DNA of 64,000 nt from Haberlea rhodopensis (GCA_907163345.1 CAJQUN010000171.1:248001-312000), one strand, 5' to 3'. Shown: positions 1 to 12,050, counted from the first letter of the stretch. A program made the numbers and translations. Notes: generated by a model from the sequence alone, not told the origin.

Positions 1-1439
1 CGAAGAAAACGAACTAAAAATGATGTGTAAAGACCAAGAAGAGACATGGACATGACAAGGACTCAAAGTTGATCAAGAAAAGGGCAAAAATGTAATTTTG
101 GAGGTGGCAATCGATCGCCCGGAAGAGGAAATCGATCGCCTATGGACAGAAACTTAATCAACAAAATTCACAAACCAGCGATCGATCGCGAAGAAGTGGC
201 GATCGATCGCCAAAGTCTACTGGAGCTCAGCGATCGATCGCGATAAAGTGGCGATCGATCGCCACAAGAAATTCGCTGAAAAAAAATATAACTAGCGATC
301 GATCGCCACACATCAGGCGATCGATCGCCAAAGAGTCCGGAAATTAGGAAATTGAGTCTTTTACCATGTTTAAAAGATTGTATCCCATTTTTATCACTCC
401 CATACCCTAAAACTCGAGACTAAGCCTCATTAGCAGCAGTTTTTGATAGTTTTTCATACTCTTAGAATAATTTTAGATTTGAGAATAATTTTTCTTTCAA
501 CTTTTATCAAGAACAACGCGAAGAACGGAACCGGAATCGAAAAGCCGGAAACGTGATCCCTTTTAGTAACTCTTTCTTCTCTTATTAGTTTGATGTTTTT
601 TAGATTAATTTTGATTGTTGTTAATCTAGTTATGAGTAGCTAAATACTTTTGTGATTCTCGGTTGAGGAAAACGATACATTGGATGTTTACAATTCTTGT
701 GAGATAAGTTGTGATTGTTGATTTCCATTGAGTATCAATTGTTTTTCTGATTTGATTGTCATGATTGTTATGCATGATTGTTGGACTGATCACCTAGCTA
801 TTGTTCATACAATTTAAAGCTAAATTAGATATCAAATACGGAATCGTTTGATCCCTCTAATTTACGAAGCAACTAAGATTGATTAAATTCCGTTTGTGAG
901 TTTGATAAATTCTTAGGGTAAACAATTGACTAGATTAAACATAGACGCTTGGATTATGTTGTTTAGCTTCATCGATCTCACTAGTTCATATGCTATCATC
1001 GATTTAAATCTTAATCGCTTGTATTTTGATTGATTGTGTGATAAGGGTTAAACTAGAACGCTTGGGCTAATTAACTAAACTTAAGGTGAGATAGGACTTT
1101 GATTATTGGATTAAACGTCCACGATGAATATTCATATGGAAATTGAACCATTTGTGAAGATCGATGATCGAGATAGTAAACGCCAATTGTAAAGTTAACC
1201 GAAAACCGAGAATCGCACTTTTCTCATAAGTTAATTCATCTAGACAATTTTGCACATTAGTTTAATTTTGCATCGTAGTATTATTACTTTGACTTCAAAA
1301 CCCCTTTTTATTTTTGTTTGCATAAGTTAACACAAAGATATAACCTTCCTCGTGGGATCGATCCCTACTCACGCTACTACATTCATAGCTGTTATTAACT
1401 TGAGAGGGTTAATTTGGGCGTACGCGATAAATGCTACCA
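1..1439 (+). repeat. LTR of A, first copy, 5' truncated by window edge
   Basis: Base 1 aligns with base 8383 of the middle LTR, so about 119 bp of the LTR start are missing from the window. The end is ...CTACCA at 1439, followed by the primer site. The copy is nearly identical to the other two. It carries the CGATCGATCG palindrome cassette at 108-327. Confidence 0.92.
108..327. promoter_or_regulatory. Palindrome cassette (CGATCGATCG) in A LTR 1
   Basis: Cores start at 108 and 129 (both slightly eroded), 179, 200, 231, 252, 296 and 318. Spacings within pairs are 21, 21, 21 and 22 bp. Flanks extend the dyads; the one around 252 is an 18-bp perfect palindrome from GTGG to CCAC. The function is unknown. 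Equivalent cassettes occur in LTRs of unrelated elements in this window. Confidence 0.85.
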
Positions 1440-1444
1440 AATTT

Positions 1445-1462
1445 TGGCGCCGTTGCCGGGGA
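1445..1462 (+). other. Primer binding site, tRNA-Asp type (A1)
   Basis: TGGCGCCGTTGCCGGGGA starts five bases after the LTR end and is complementary to the 3' end of plant tRNA-Asp including CCA. This is the usual primer of Athila/Tat elements. Confidence 0.9.
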
Positions 1463-1480
1463 AGGCAATTTTATTAATTT

Positions 1481-3673
1481 GTGTTAACTTTTATTGATAT
1501 TCTTCTTCCCGTGCTTTTTACCTATTTGTTCATGCATGCAGGCGAGTTTTCATTTGAGGAGGACGAACATCAATACGATCCCGAGATAGAAAGGACTTTA
1601 TACCACCTAAGAAGAGAAAATCGAAAAAAAGTGAAAGAAGAAGAGGAAAGGACCATCATGGCAGAGAATCAAAGCCTACGACAGCTAGCTAATCCTACTT
1701 TGGATCAGCAGCCTCTCTGCATAACCTTTCCTACACTTGCTACTAATATAAATTTTGAATTAAAATCTGGCCTAATACATCTTTTACCTTCTTTTAATGG
1801 CCTTGCAGGTGAGGATCCGCATAAGCATTTGATGGAATTCCATGTAGTGTGCAGTACAATGAATCCGACTGGAATATTTGAGGAACAAATCAAATTACGT
1901 GCTTTTCCGTTCTCTTTGAAGGACGCGGCTAAAGATTGGCTCTTCTATTTACCTTCTGGATCCATCACTACATGGAACGAGCTGAAAAGAACCTTCTTGG
2001 AGAAATACTTTCCTGCATCAAGAGCGACGAATATCCGCAAAGATATATACGACATTAGACAACTCCAAGAGGAATCACTGCATGTATATTGAGAGCGCTT
2101 CAAAAAGCATTGTGCAAGCTGCCCTCAACATTAGATAAGTGAACATTTACTGATTCAATATTTTTATGAGGGTCTTTAGCCAAATTACAGGAATTTGGTG
2201 GACGCTGCTAGTGGAGGAGCATTTGTAGATAAGACGCCAACGGAAGCAAGACACTTGATTGCGAACATGGCAGCCAACTCTCAACAATTTGGAACTGCTC
2301 GATCGGACCATAAACTTAGGAAGCAAGGCGAGGTAAATGTTTCTAGCCTCGAACAACAATTGGTTGATTTAACAGGTATTGTGAAACAACTTGCGATCGG
2401 AATGGGACAAAGTGCTAAGGTATGTGGAATTTGTGCACTACCGAGTCATCCAACTTACGCTTGCCCCAAACTTCAAGAACCTTCATTTGAGGAAGCAAAT
2501 GCGGCAGGAGGATTTCCGGGACAACCACAACGGAAGTATGATCCCTATTCTAGCACTTACAACCCAGGATGGCGAGATCATCCAAATTTGAGATATGGGA
2601 ATCAAAATGAGCCACAGATGCAACAACACCCACCACCAACTAAGCCACCATTCCAAAGGCCACAACAAGCCATTCCAACCCCAACACCTGGTGAGTATTT
2701 AGAAAATATTGTTAAGGAACTTGCTAATGGATCTCTAAAATTTCAACAGGAGACAAGAGCAAGCATCCAAAGCTTGACTACTCAAATGGGTCAGATGGAA
2801 ACATCAATAAATCGCATTGATTCTCAAAGATCAAACACTCTCCTGTCACAACCAGTAGTGAATCCAAGGGAGAATGCAAGCGCAATTAAACTAAGGAATG
2901 GGAAAGAACTCGAAAAAGAAGATGAAGAGAAAGAGATCAAGCCTACGGGAAACAATTCCATGCAAGAAGAAGAACCAAAAGGTGAGTCTCCTCCACTCCG
3001 TGAGTATAAGATTGAACCCCCTTTCCCTCTCGCATATCATGAAGATAGGAGGAATGAAAGCATCAAGGACCTATACGAAACATTTCAAAGATGTGAGGTG
3101 AACATTCCACTGTTGGATGCGATAAAGCAAGTGCCGCGCTATGCAAAGTTCTTAAAGGAGTTGTGCACTACCAAGAGGAAACAAAGGCTTAAAGGATGCC
3201 ACAAGGTTGAGTTGGGGGAGAACATCTCAGCAGTCATCCAAAGGAAAATCCCTACCAAGTGCAAGGACCCAGGTATGTTCACCATTCCATGCACAATTAG
3301 CACAACACGTCTTGAAAAATCTATGCTAGATCTAGGAGCATCGATAAATGTCATGCGATACTCTCTCTATGCTTATTTAAATCTAGGACCTTTAAGTGAC
3401 ACAAGGTTAGTTGTTCAGTTAGCAGATAGATCTAATGCATACCCTAGGGGAATTTTAGAATATGTCTTAGTACAGGTAAATGAGTTGGTATTTCCCGCTG
3501 ATTTTTATGTGCTTGATATGGCAAAGGGGGACAATAATAGTCCTATATTGTTAGGGAGACCCTTCTTGAAAACATCCAAGACTAAGATAGATGTTCATAG
3601 TGGCACACTTACGATGGAGTTTGACGGTGAGGTCGTTAAATTCAATATACATGATGCCATGATATCCTTGTGA
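1481..3673 (+). pseudogene. gag: A1 gag-protease, broken
   Basis: This encodes the capsid/nucleocapsid polyprotein and aspartic protease of the Athila element. The first open stretch (1481-2092) begins at a GTG; the likely initiators are ATGs at 1532 or 1659 (MAENQ). It holds the plant retrotransposon gag domain (motif DAAKDWLFYLPSGSITTW near residue 150). An in-frame TGA at 2090 interrupts it where copy A2 has TGG, and a further TAG follows near 2178. The second stretch (2195-3673) contains a CCHC knuckle (C-X2-C-X4-H-X4-C around 2428-2475) and a protease site DLGASINVM near 3330, in which the first D-x-G is the catalytic triad. It ends at a frameshift near 3660 relative to A2. It cannot be functional as one polyprotein. 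Confidence 0.88.
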
Positions 3674-3713
3674 TGATGATGATACTGTTTACTCTATCGA
3701 TATTATTGATTAA

Positions 3714-6700
3714 TTGTCCCAAGGGATCTTTGCGACTGCAGGTAAAGACGAGTTGGAGATAGCCCTCACCACCCCTCTAGATCATTTTGAGGACGAGTTG
3801 CCACTTGGAGATGAAGTGGAACACAACATCATTGCGCTGGAAACCACGCCCGAGATACAAGGTAATATTTCATTTGTGTCATTGCCTATTCCTAACTCTA
3901 GACCTCTCCCTTCGGTATCGCAGGCACCCACTATTGCATTGAAGCCATTACCAAGTCACCTAAAGTATGTGTTCCTTGGAGAAGGAAACACATTACCGGT
4001 GATAATCTATAGCAAGTTGGGAGATAGCAAAGAGAAGGAGCTCATTCAAGTGCTAGAGGAGCACAAGACCGCGATAGGATGGACCATTGCTGACATCAAA
4101 GGAATAAGCCCCTCGACATGCATGCATAGGATTCTACTTGAAGAAGGATCAAAACCTACACGCCAACCGCAAAGGAAACTCAACCCACCGATGATGGAAG
4201 TAGTGAAAGAGGAAATCTTAAAGCTTCTTGCAGTTGGAATGATATACCCTATTTCTGATAGCCAGTGGGTCAGCCCTGTCCAAGTAGTTCCAAAGAAGAC
4301 TGGCATTACAGTGGTGAGGAACAAAGACGATGAATTAGTGACCACCCGCATTCAGAATGGGTGGAGAGTTTGCATTGACTACCGCAAATTGAACACCGTG
4401 ACCCGCAAGGACCATTTTCCATTGCCCTTCATTGATCAAATGCTTGAAAGGTTAGCATGTCATTCTTATTACTGTTTTCTTGATGGATATTCCGGTTATT
4501 TCCATATTGCAATTGCTCCGGAAGATCAAGAAAAGACCACGTTCACATGCCCCTTTGGAACCTTCGCTTATAGGCGCATGCCCTTTGGACTTTGCAACGA
4601 CCAGCCACATTTCAACGGTGTATGGTTAGTATATTTTCTGAGTTCACTGAGCACATATTAGAGGTATTCATGGATGACTTTACTATTTATGGTGACTCAT
4701 TCAATGCTTGTCTAACTAACCTTACCCTTGTCCTAAAGCGTTGCATAGAAACAAACCTTGTACTAAATTCTGAAAAATGCCAGTTTATGGTAGAGCAAGG
4801 TATTGTTTTGGGTCATGTGGTCTCATCAAAGGGTATAGAGGTAGATAAAGCGAAAATTGATATTATTCAGTCTCTACCTTATCCTATTTGTGTGCGGGAT
4901 GTGTGTTCCTTTCTTGGCCATGCAGGTTTCTATCGGAGGTATATCAAGGACTTCGCCAAGATAGCATCACCATTATGCAAATTATTACAAAAGGATATGG
5001 CATTCGAATTTGATGAGGCATGCAAGACCGCATTTGATACATTAAAGACATCCTTGACATCCACACCCATTATCCAACCTCCTGACTGGAGTAAGCCATT
5101 TGAGATCATGTGTGATGCAAGCAACTATGCAGCGTTTTGGGCCAAAAGATTGGGAAGATTTCTCATGCCATCTACTATGCTTCCATGACCTTGAATGATG
5201 CTCAGCGGCACTATTCCACTACTGAAAAGGAGCTATTAGCTGTTGTGTTTTCTTTAGAAAAATTTCGATCTTATTTGCTCGGGGCTAAAGTTGTCATTTA
5301 TTCTGATCATGCAGCCTTGCGGTACTTGATGACAAAGAAGGAAGCAAAGCCAAGACTAATAAGATGGATCTTATTGTTGAGTGAATTTGATGTTGAATCA
5401 AAGATAAGCGAGGCGCAGAAAATAAAGTGGCGGACCACCTAAGTCGTTTGGTTAATGTGAATGATACACCGTGTCTAAAAGAAGAATTCCCGGATGAACG
5501 ACTATTTGCTGTACACGACATTTTACCATGGTATGCAGGTATTGCTAATTTTTTGGCCACTAACACTTTTCCTAATGGATTGAATAGGAATCAACGCGGG
5601 AAAATTTGAAGCGACGCCAAGTATTATGTTTGGGATGAGCCATACTTATGGAAACATTGTGCGGATCAAGTCATCAGGCGTTGCATTCCGGACAATGAGG
5701 TATCTTCTATACTCCGTTTTTGTCATTCCCATGAGGTTGGTGGCCACTTTGGAGCCAAAAGAACGGCACACAAAGTATTAGAATGTGGATTCTTTTGGCA
5801 AACTTTGTTTCATGATGCATATAATTTCTGCAAATCGTGCCATGAGTGTCAAAAGATAGGCAACATATCTCAACAAAATGAGATGCCCAACAACCCATAC
5901 TTTATTGTGAAATCTTTGATGATGGGGCATCGACTTCATGGGACCATTTCCACAATCTTTTGGCCACATTTACATTTTACTTGCTGTGGATTATGTGTCA
6001 AAATGGGTGGAAGCTTTAGCCACCCGTACTGATGATTCAAAAGTGGTTGCAGGTTTTATAAAGCATAACATTTTCTCTAGGTTTGGGACTCCAAGAGCCA
6101 TCATAAGTGATTCGGCGCCCATTTTTGCAACAGGACGGTGGAGAGTCTATTAAAGAAGCACCATGTGACACACAAGGTGTCCACCGCCTACCATCCGCAA
6201 ACAAATGGACAAGCTGAAGTCTCAAATCGAGAAATCAAATCTATCTTGGAAAAGACTGTGAATCCCACTAGAAAGGATTGGAGCTTGAGACTAGACGATG
6301 CACTATGGGCTTATCGAACGGCATACAAAACGCCAATAGGTATGTCTCCTTATAGACTAATCTTTGGTAAACCCTGTCATTTGCCTGTAGAGTTGGAGCA
6401 TCGAGCATTTTGGGCCATCAAACACCTAAACATGGCTATGGACAAGAGCGGGGAACATAGAAAGCTGCAATTGCAAGAATTAGAAGAGATCCGCAATGAT
6501 GCGTATGAAAGTGCAAAGCTTTACAAAGACAAAACGAAGACATTTCATGACAAGATAATCTCGAGGAAGGAATTTGTCGTTGGTCAAAAAGTCCTCCTCT
6601 ACCTTTCCCGCCTTCGTCTCTTTCCAGGTAAACTACGTTCTCGATGGGTTGGACCTTTTATAGTAACTGCTGTTTTTCCACATGGTGCAGTTGAAGTCCA

Positions 6701-6821
6701 AAGCCTAGCAAAAGATAAAACATTCAAGGTAAACGGACATAGACTGAAACCATACTATGAAGGTTTCCATGCCGCCAAAGAAGGAGAAGTGGATCTTGAA
6801 GATCCACCAAGCATCACGTGA
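3714..6821 (+). pseudogene. pol: A1 reverse transcriptase-RNase H-integrase, broken
   Basis: This is the remainder of Athila pol, spread over several overlapping frames (3714-4661, 4592-5188, 5137-5442, 5427-5609, 5805-6153, 6138-6821). Visible domains in order: RT palm (CIDYRKLN near 4370, FMDDF near 4670), RNase H ([10 protein letters not shown] near 5225, SDHAAL near 5300), an integrase zinc finger with H-H-C-C residues (5725-5860), the integrase core (DFMGPFPQS on the A2 copy, [17 protein letters not shown] near 6190) and the C-terminal [16 protein letters not shown] block near 6610. Breaks shared with A2 are a 1-bp loss just before the RT catalytic box (near 4600), a small deletion before RNase H (near 5133) and a frameshift before the second integrase Asp region (near 6112). 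Private breaks lie near 5398, 5608 and 5920. Confidence 0.88.
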
Positions 6822-6833
6822 TCAATGAACTGG

Positions 6834-6882
6834 CGTCGGGCCACCGACGTTAAACAGAGGCGCTGCTTGGGAGGCAACCCAA
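6834..6882 (+). promoter_or_regulatory. Twin hairpins just downstream of A1 pol
   Basis: CGTCGG/CCGACG arms (6834-6849) are followed by TTGGG/CCCAA arms around a six-base AGGCAA loop (6866-6881). They begin 13 bases after the pol stop. The same two stems are kept in A2 at 34696-34744. Possible RNA structural element; role unknown. Confidence 0.6.
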
Positions 6883-6984
6883 GGGGAGTTAGTTTCCTTT
6901 CTCCCTTTTATTTTTATTGATTTAGTAGGTAGACTTTTCTCTTTTCTTGTATTTTTTCCTTACATTGGGGACAATGTAAGATTT

Positions 6985-7000
6985 AAGTATGGGGGAGGGA
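6985..7000 (+). promoter_or_regulatory. Internal (second) polypurine tract of A1
   Basis: AAGTATGGGGGAGGG closely matches the LTR-proximal tract AAGTATGGGGGAG but lies about 1.26 kb upstream of the LTR. Element C has an equivalent duplicate at nearly the same distance. Confidence 0.6.
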
Positions 7001-8248
7001 TTAGTAGTGTGTTATTGTTTTTTTTATTTCGAAAATAAAAAAAAAAAATCGAAAATTTTGAAAATTTTGAGCTCATAGTTAGTAATGAACACATGCTTAG
7101 AATCACTAGCCCATGATGAAACCTAATTGATATCATGCATGCTTTTGAATATAGGTGAATTGTTAACCTTGGAACACTTTGAACTCTAATGCAAATTTTA
7201 CTTTGACTTAGTAATTGAATATTTTGAGCACAAATCCGTCATGACTTGTGAAGTGTGCATAGCTTAGTGAAGATTGTGTGAATTTTGTGATAGTCTTAAG
7301 AAGTCTCTAATACATGCTAGAACTTAACTACATGCTCCTTGAGGCGTATGTCTAGACTACTTGCAAACATGAAAGTGATATAGGCAATCTTTGATGCGTT
7401 TGAGCCTTTCAAGCCTACCATGTAAACAAAATCAATCTCTAGCACCCTTTTTGAGCTTTAATTTAAAAGAATGGTAGTATGCTAAGCATACTAAAGACCC
7501 CCATTCAACATTCATTGACTAGCTTATCCTCCTACCCTTTTAGCCTAAATATGCTTTTAATCCATACCTTTTAAGGGAGTATGATGTATTTCATTCAAAT
7601 GCACTAGGAAATTCATTGAATTATATTTGTGAACGTTATTGTCAAAAGAATGAAATACATGAAAGAAAAGGAATGCCTTGAGAAATTTGATAAAAATATG
7701 ACTCCAAGGGGAGCCAAGGCACAAAAGAAGAAAAAAATGTTGAAATAAACCTTGAAAAAAAAAAAATTTGAACAAGGTTTGAAAAAAAAAATTCATGCAA
7801 GAAGAGAAGTCTTAGTGTGCATTTCATCATACTCTATTGTTTGATATATCTTTATCCTTTCTTTCATAAGCCAATACCTAGGCCAAGCTACAAACTAATA
7901 AAGACCTACTTGATTTATGTTTGCAAAGTGGCTAAGATAGTGGAGAAGAGTGTGCAAGTGAGCTAATACTAGTGTTAGTGTATGACTTGGACTATTATGG
8001 ATTTGCATATTTTGGATCTATAATTTGTACACAACACTTGTTTATGACCACACACACACGTTCGCTATTTTGTTGGGTATGAAATGTATAGAGAACTTGT
8101 TCCACTGTTAACTTTTCACCGCCGTTCATTATTATGCATGTTAAAATTGTTGAGGCATTAAAGTGAAGACAAGTTGCTTTGTTATGAACCTATGAGCCAA
8201 ACAAAAATATTGTAGTTTTATTTGTTTACTCGAGGTCGAGTAAAGAGT

Positions 8249-8263
8249 AAGTATGGGGGAGTT
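8249..8263 (+). promoter_or_regulatory. Polypurine tract of A1
   Basis: AAGTATGGGGGAGTT sits immediately before the LTR start TGATGTGACT. It is the expected plus-strand primer. Confidence 0.8.
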
Positions 8264-9806
8264 TGATGTGACTAGAAATAGACACATCTTTAGTGCTTAA
8301 TTGTCTACGATTTGGTAGGTTTTGATAGATAATTTGATACGTATGCTACCTAATCGTATATTTGTGTAATTGTAGGTACAATCGAAGAAAACGAACTAAA
8401 AATGATGTGTAAAGACCAAGAAGAGACATGGACATGACAAGGACTCAAAGTTGATCAAGAAAAGGGCAAAAATGTAATTTTGGAGGTGGCAATCGATCGC
8501 CCGGAAGAGGAAATCGATCGCCTATGGACAGAAACTTAATCAACAAAATTCACAAACCAGCGATCGATCGCGAAGAAGTGGCGATCGATCGCCAAAGTCT
8601 ACTGGAGCTCAGCGATCGATCGCGATAAAGTGGCGATCGATCGCCACAAGAAATTCGCTGAAAAAAAATATAACTAGCGATCGATCGCCACACATCAGGC
8701 GATCGATCGCCGAAGAGTCCGGAAATTAGGAAATTGAGTCTTTTACCATGTTTAAAAGATTGTATCCCATTTTTATCACTCCCATACCCTAAAACTCGAG
8801 ACTAAGCCTCATTAGCAGCAGTTTTTGATAGTTTTTCATATTCTTAGAATAATTTTAGATTTGAGAAGAATTTTTTTCAACTTTTATCAAGAACAACGCG
8901 AAGAACGGAACCGGAATCGAAAAGCCGGAAACGTGATCCCTTTTAGTAACTCTTTCTTCTCTTATTAGTTTGATGTTTTTTAGATTAATTTTGATTGTTG
9001 TTAATCTAGTTATGAGTAGCTAAATACTTTTGTGATTCTCGGTTGAGGAAAACGATACATTGGATGTTTACAATTCTTGTGAGATAAGTTCTGATTGTTG
9101 ATTTGCATTGAGTATCAATTGTTTTTCTGATTTGATTGTCATGATTGTTATGCATGATTGTTGGACTGATCACCTAGCTATTGTTCATACAATTTAAAGC
9201 TAAATTAGATATCAAATACGGAATCGTTTGATCCCTCTAATTTACGAAGCAACTAAGATTGATTAAATTCTGTTTGTGAGTTTGTTAAATTCTTAGGGTA
9301 AACAATTGACTAGATTAAACATAGACGCTTGGATTATATTGTTTAGCTTCATCGATCTCACTAGTTCATATGCTATCATCGATTTAAATCTTAATCGCTT
9401 GTATTTTGATTGATTGTGTGATAAGGGTTAAACTAGAACGCTTGGGCTAATTAACTAAACTTAAGGTGAGATAGGACTTTGATTATTGGATTAAACGTCC
9501 ACGATGAATATTCATATGGAAATTGAACCATTTGTGAAGATCGATGACCGAGATAGTAAACGCCAATTGTAAAGTTAACCGAAAACCGAGAATCACACTT
9601 TTCTCATAAGTTAATTCATCTAGACAATTTTGCATATTAGTTTAATTTTGCATCGTTGTATTATTACTTTGACTTCAAAACCCCTTTTTATTTTTGTTTG
9701 CATAAGTTAACACAAAGATATAACCTTCCTCGTGGGATCGATCCCTACTCACGCTACTACATCCATAGCTGTTATTAACTTGAGAGGGTTAATTTGGGCG
9801 TACGCG
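8264..9806 (+). repeat. Shared middle LTR of array A, 3' end deleted
   Basis: It starts TGATGTGACT at 8264 and runs to TACGCG at 9806. It is the 3' LTR of A1 and the 5' LTR of A2. Compared with LTR 1, 21 bp are missing at the junction (LTR tail plus the first bases of the primer site). The palindrome cassette lies at 8490-8709. Confidence 0.9.
8490..8709. promoter_or_regulatory. Palindrome cassette in A middle LTR
   Basis: Same core positions and 21/22-bp pair spacing as in LTR 1, shifted by 8382 bp. Confidence 0.85.
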
Positions 9807-9981
9807 CGCCGTTGCCGGGGAAGGCAATTTTATTAATTTGTGTTAACTTTTATTGATATTCTTCTTCCCGTGCTTTTTACCTATTTGTTCATGCACGCAG
9901 GCAAGTTTTCATTTGAGGAGGACAAACATCAATACGATCCCGAGATAGAAAGGACTTTATACCACCTAAGAAGAGAAAATT
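9807..9981 (+). pseudogene. gag: A2 internal fragment 1: primer site remnant and gag start
   Basis: It retains GCCGTTGCCGGGG of the primer site without its 5' part, then the leader and the first codons of gag as in A1. It stops after AGAGAAAATT where element B is inserted. The last five bases, AAATT (9977-9981), are the target duplication, repeated at 19381-19385. Confidence 0.88.
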
Positions 9982-10525
9982 TGTGAGACCCCGTTATCAC
10001 ATCAAGTTACTAAGGTGCAATTTAGAGAACTAAACGTTTATGTAAATATATCAGAGTAAAGTATCGTGTTGATTAACCTGAGCTTTAGAGATTACAGTAC
10101 CAAAATGTTTCAAAAGGAAGACACAATTCCTACGAAGGTACTACGTTATAGTCTTACTCTACTCAGTAGAAGCTATACAAAAATTCTCTAACATGCTAAT
10201 CCTGTAGCACTCCTTACAGCTCAGCAAATCAACCCCGACCCTGGTTCTCGTCAACAAAAGCACCTACAAAGACAACCCCCATCACGTGAGCATAAAACAA
10301 TTCATATTCAACATAATATGAAAGTAAAGCATAAATGCACAATCCTAAATACAAGCACTTCCTGTATTTCCAAGCATTTACAATGCTCATTGGTTGTCCC
10401 TGTACCATAACTCATAATAAAACACATTATATGCAATTATGGATCCTTTATGTATGTCATGACATATCACCTCTTTCTTTACATAGCCTTTGAGTCATAT
10501 ATCAACAGTTATTTTAATGCTTCAT

Positions 10526-10615
10526 GCTACAGGAACTCATAATGAGCGGTACAATCCTCCCCGCTTCATTACTACAGGAACTCATAATGAGCGGTACAAT
10601 CCTCCCCGCTTCATT
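10526..10615. repeat. 45-bp tandem duplication forming hairpins in B LTR
   Basis: Two copies of a 45-bp unit. Each holds TAATGAGCGG and CCGCTTCATTA, which pair with one bulge. The duplication is also present in the other LTR (17626-17715), so it predates insertion. Confidence 0.8.
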
Positions 10616-10820
10616 ACTACAGAAACAAGCAAGAGCATTAAACATACACTGTGATCTCTCTTGACTCGTGGAATACACCTCTTTATTCCACAACACTTAT
10701 GCAACAACTATGCATAATATGCAACAACAATGCATAATAACATGTATCAAACTCCTAATGCATCACATTGCATTCATCATGTGTCAAAAGACAACATAAG
10801 TACATGTTACCGTTGGGATG

Positions 10821-10841
10821 CCCGTACGTCGCTTACGTACC
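10821..10841 (-). promoter_or_regulatory. GTACGT inverted box / splice-donor-like site, B left LTR
   Basis: On the sense (minus) strand it reads GGTACGTAAGCGACGTACGGG after ...GGAAA. The same box is found in H, I, D, F and E. It is both an imperfect inverted repeat and a good 5' splice-site match (AAG/GTACGT). The second B copy is at 17921-17941. Confidence 0.6.
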
Positions 10842-11005
10842 TTTCCAAAATGTTGTGTGTTGCAGGACTCTATCCCCTGCGCTGTGTAGCTACCTGTGAA
10901 GGCTCTACACCAGTGTACAACACAATATTAGATGTCTCATTACAATCCAATATCAAAACTTTAACAAAATATAACAAATTATATTTTTCAACATTCTGGG
11001 TCTCT

Positions 11006-11106
11006 CGATCGATCGGCCCCTCTTCCCGATCGATCGAGAAGACGCATAAAATCAAAACCAAGATTCTGCCCCGCTCGATCGATCGAGAAGAAATGCCGAT
11101 CGATCG
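11006..11106. promoter_or_regulatory. Palindrome cassette in B left LTR
   Basis: Cores start at 11006, 11027, 11076 and 11097: two pairs at exactly 21 bp, 49 bp between the inner members. The first pair forms a longer inverted repeat (outer TC/GA, inner GG/CC). Confidence 0.85.
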
Positions 11107-12010
11107 AGATGCTCTGTTCGAGAAATGCCAACCCAGAATTCTCGAACACCTGAAATCACACCCTTAAATCCAACATGTAAGACATACAACATGCCCAAAA
11201 CAACATGCTATTAGTTACAACACACTGCCCTGAGTGTATTCATACCAAAATTACACCCCAAACATAAGCCCACATGCATAAACGTCGATCATTTAAACAA
11301 GTACTCAACCAACGTTTCCGGAAACAGAACAACATATTTCATTACCAGATTTTTGAGTACTTCACTTCATGCTATTATATCTACAACATATAACATAAAG
11401 CATGCTCGAACAAACATGCCAAGGGCTTCACACAACTACCATGCATATTTTCACATCAAAGGTTTACCAAAAACCTAAGCTAAAGTGCATGACACCACCT
11501 CCTCAAAATCACTCCCGGACCATAATTTTCCAGAAAAACAGGGCATATTCCTTACCCAGATTTTCGAACACCCTTCTTTACATGCTTATTTCCTCAACAT
11601 AAAACATGCAACATGCTCAAGGAAAAATACAGAGAGCCTCACAATAACACCATAAAAGCATTTAAATCAAAGGTTTCAAGAAACCTAATCTAACATGTCG
11701 TTTTCTCGCCACCTAAAAACATGTATTCCAACAAGTTTAAAACAAAAACAGAGCATGGTTTCTCACCCTACTTTGCTCCGATTTTTGAAGGGTTTCCCGG
11801 CGATGAAAAGGGGCAAGCTCCTCAGATTATTGCTTAGCAAGTGCTGGTGAGGAATTGGGAGAGAAGGGTCGAGATTTGGGATGGCTGAGAGTGGTCAAAT
11901 GATTGAGCCAAGTGGGGTGGGAAGTCAGCCTGGGCACAGTGTGATTGGCATGGGTTGGGGGGGGGGGGGGGGGTGGTTGGGTGTTGGGTGGTATGATGTG
12001 TTATGTTTTG

Positions 12011-12050
12011 GTCCCGGTATTTAGCACGATGTATAAAAATATCCTCACAT
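12011..12050 (-). promoter_or_regulatory. Probable promoter segment of B LTR
   Basis: The sense strand reads GAGGATATTTTTATACATCG followed by GCTAAATACCGGG. Closely related blocks lie at matching places in the LTRs of H (42971-43005) and I (52725-52758), with TATA-like cores. The start site is not determined. Confidence 0.4.

Larger units (their letters stand above)
6822..8263 (+). other. A1 3' noncoding segment between pol and LTR
   Basis: About 1.44 kb without a credible gene. Many Athila elements carry an env-like reading frame here; none is seen. It contains two hairpins directly after pol (6834-6882), an internal polypurine tract (6985-7000) and the LTR-proximal polypurine tract (8249-8263). 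The rest is AT-rich. Confidence 0.8.

Noticed and set aside
108..327. CRISPR-like array (short repeats with spacers)
   Set aside because: The repeats are 10-bp dyads with 11-bp or ~40-bp spacers inside plant LTRs; there is no leader or cas gene and the DNA is eukaryotic.
1445..1462. tRNA gene suggested by tRNA-Asp match
   Set aside because: Only the 18-nt primer complement is present; no cloverleaf.
6822..8263. Env-like gene in the Athila 3' region
   Set aside because: No frame longer than about 80 codons and no transmembrane or signal-like stretch beyond translated A/T runs; C is likewise empty.
10730..11167. 145-codon open frame, repeated at 17830-18267
   Set aside because: It lies wholly inside the B LTR, includes translated palindrome cassette, and is duplicated only because LTRs are duplicated.
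11950..11975. Long G-run as a biological signal (G-quadruplex or integration mark)
   Set aside because: Length differs between the two B LTRs and such homopolymers vary by slippage and sequencing error; not dependable.
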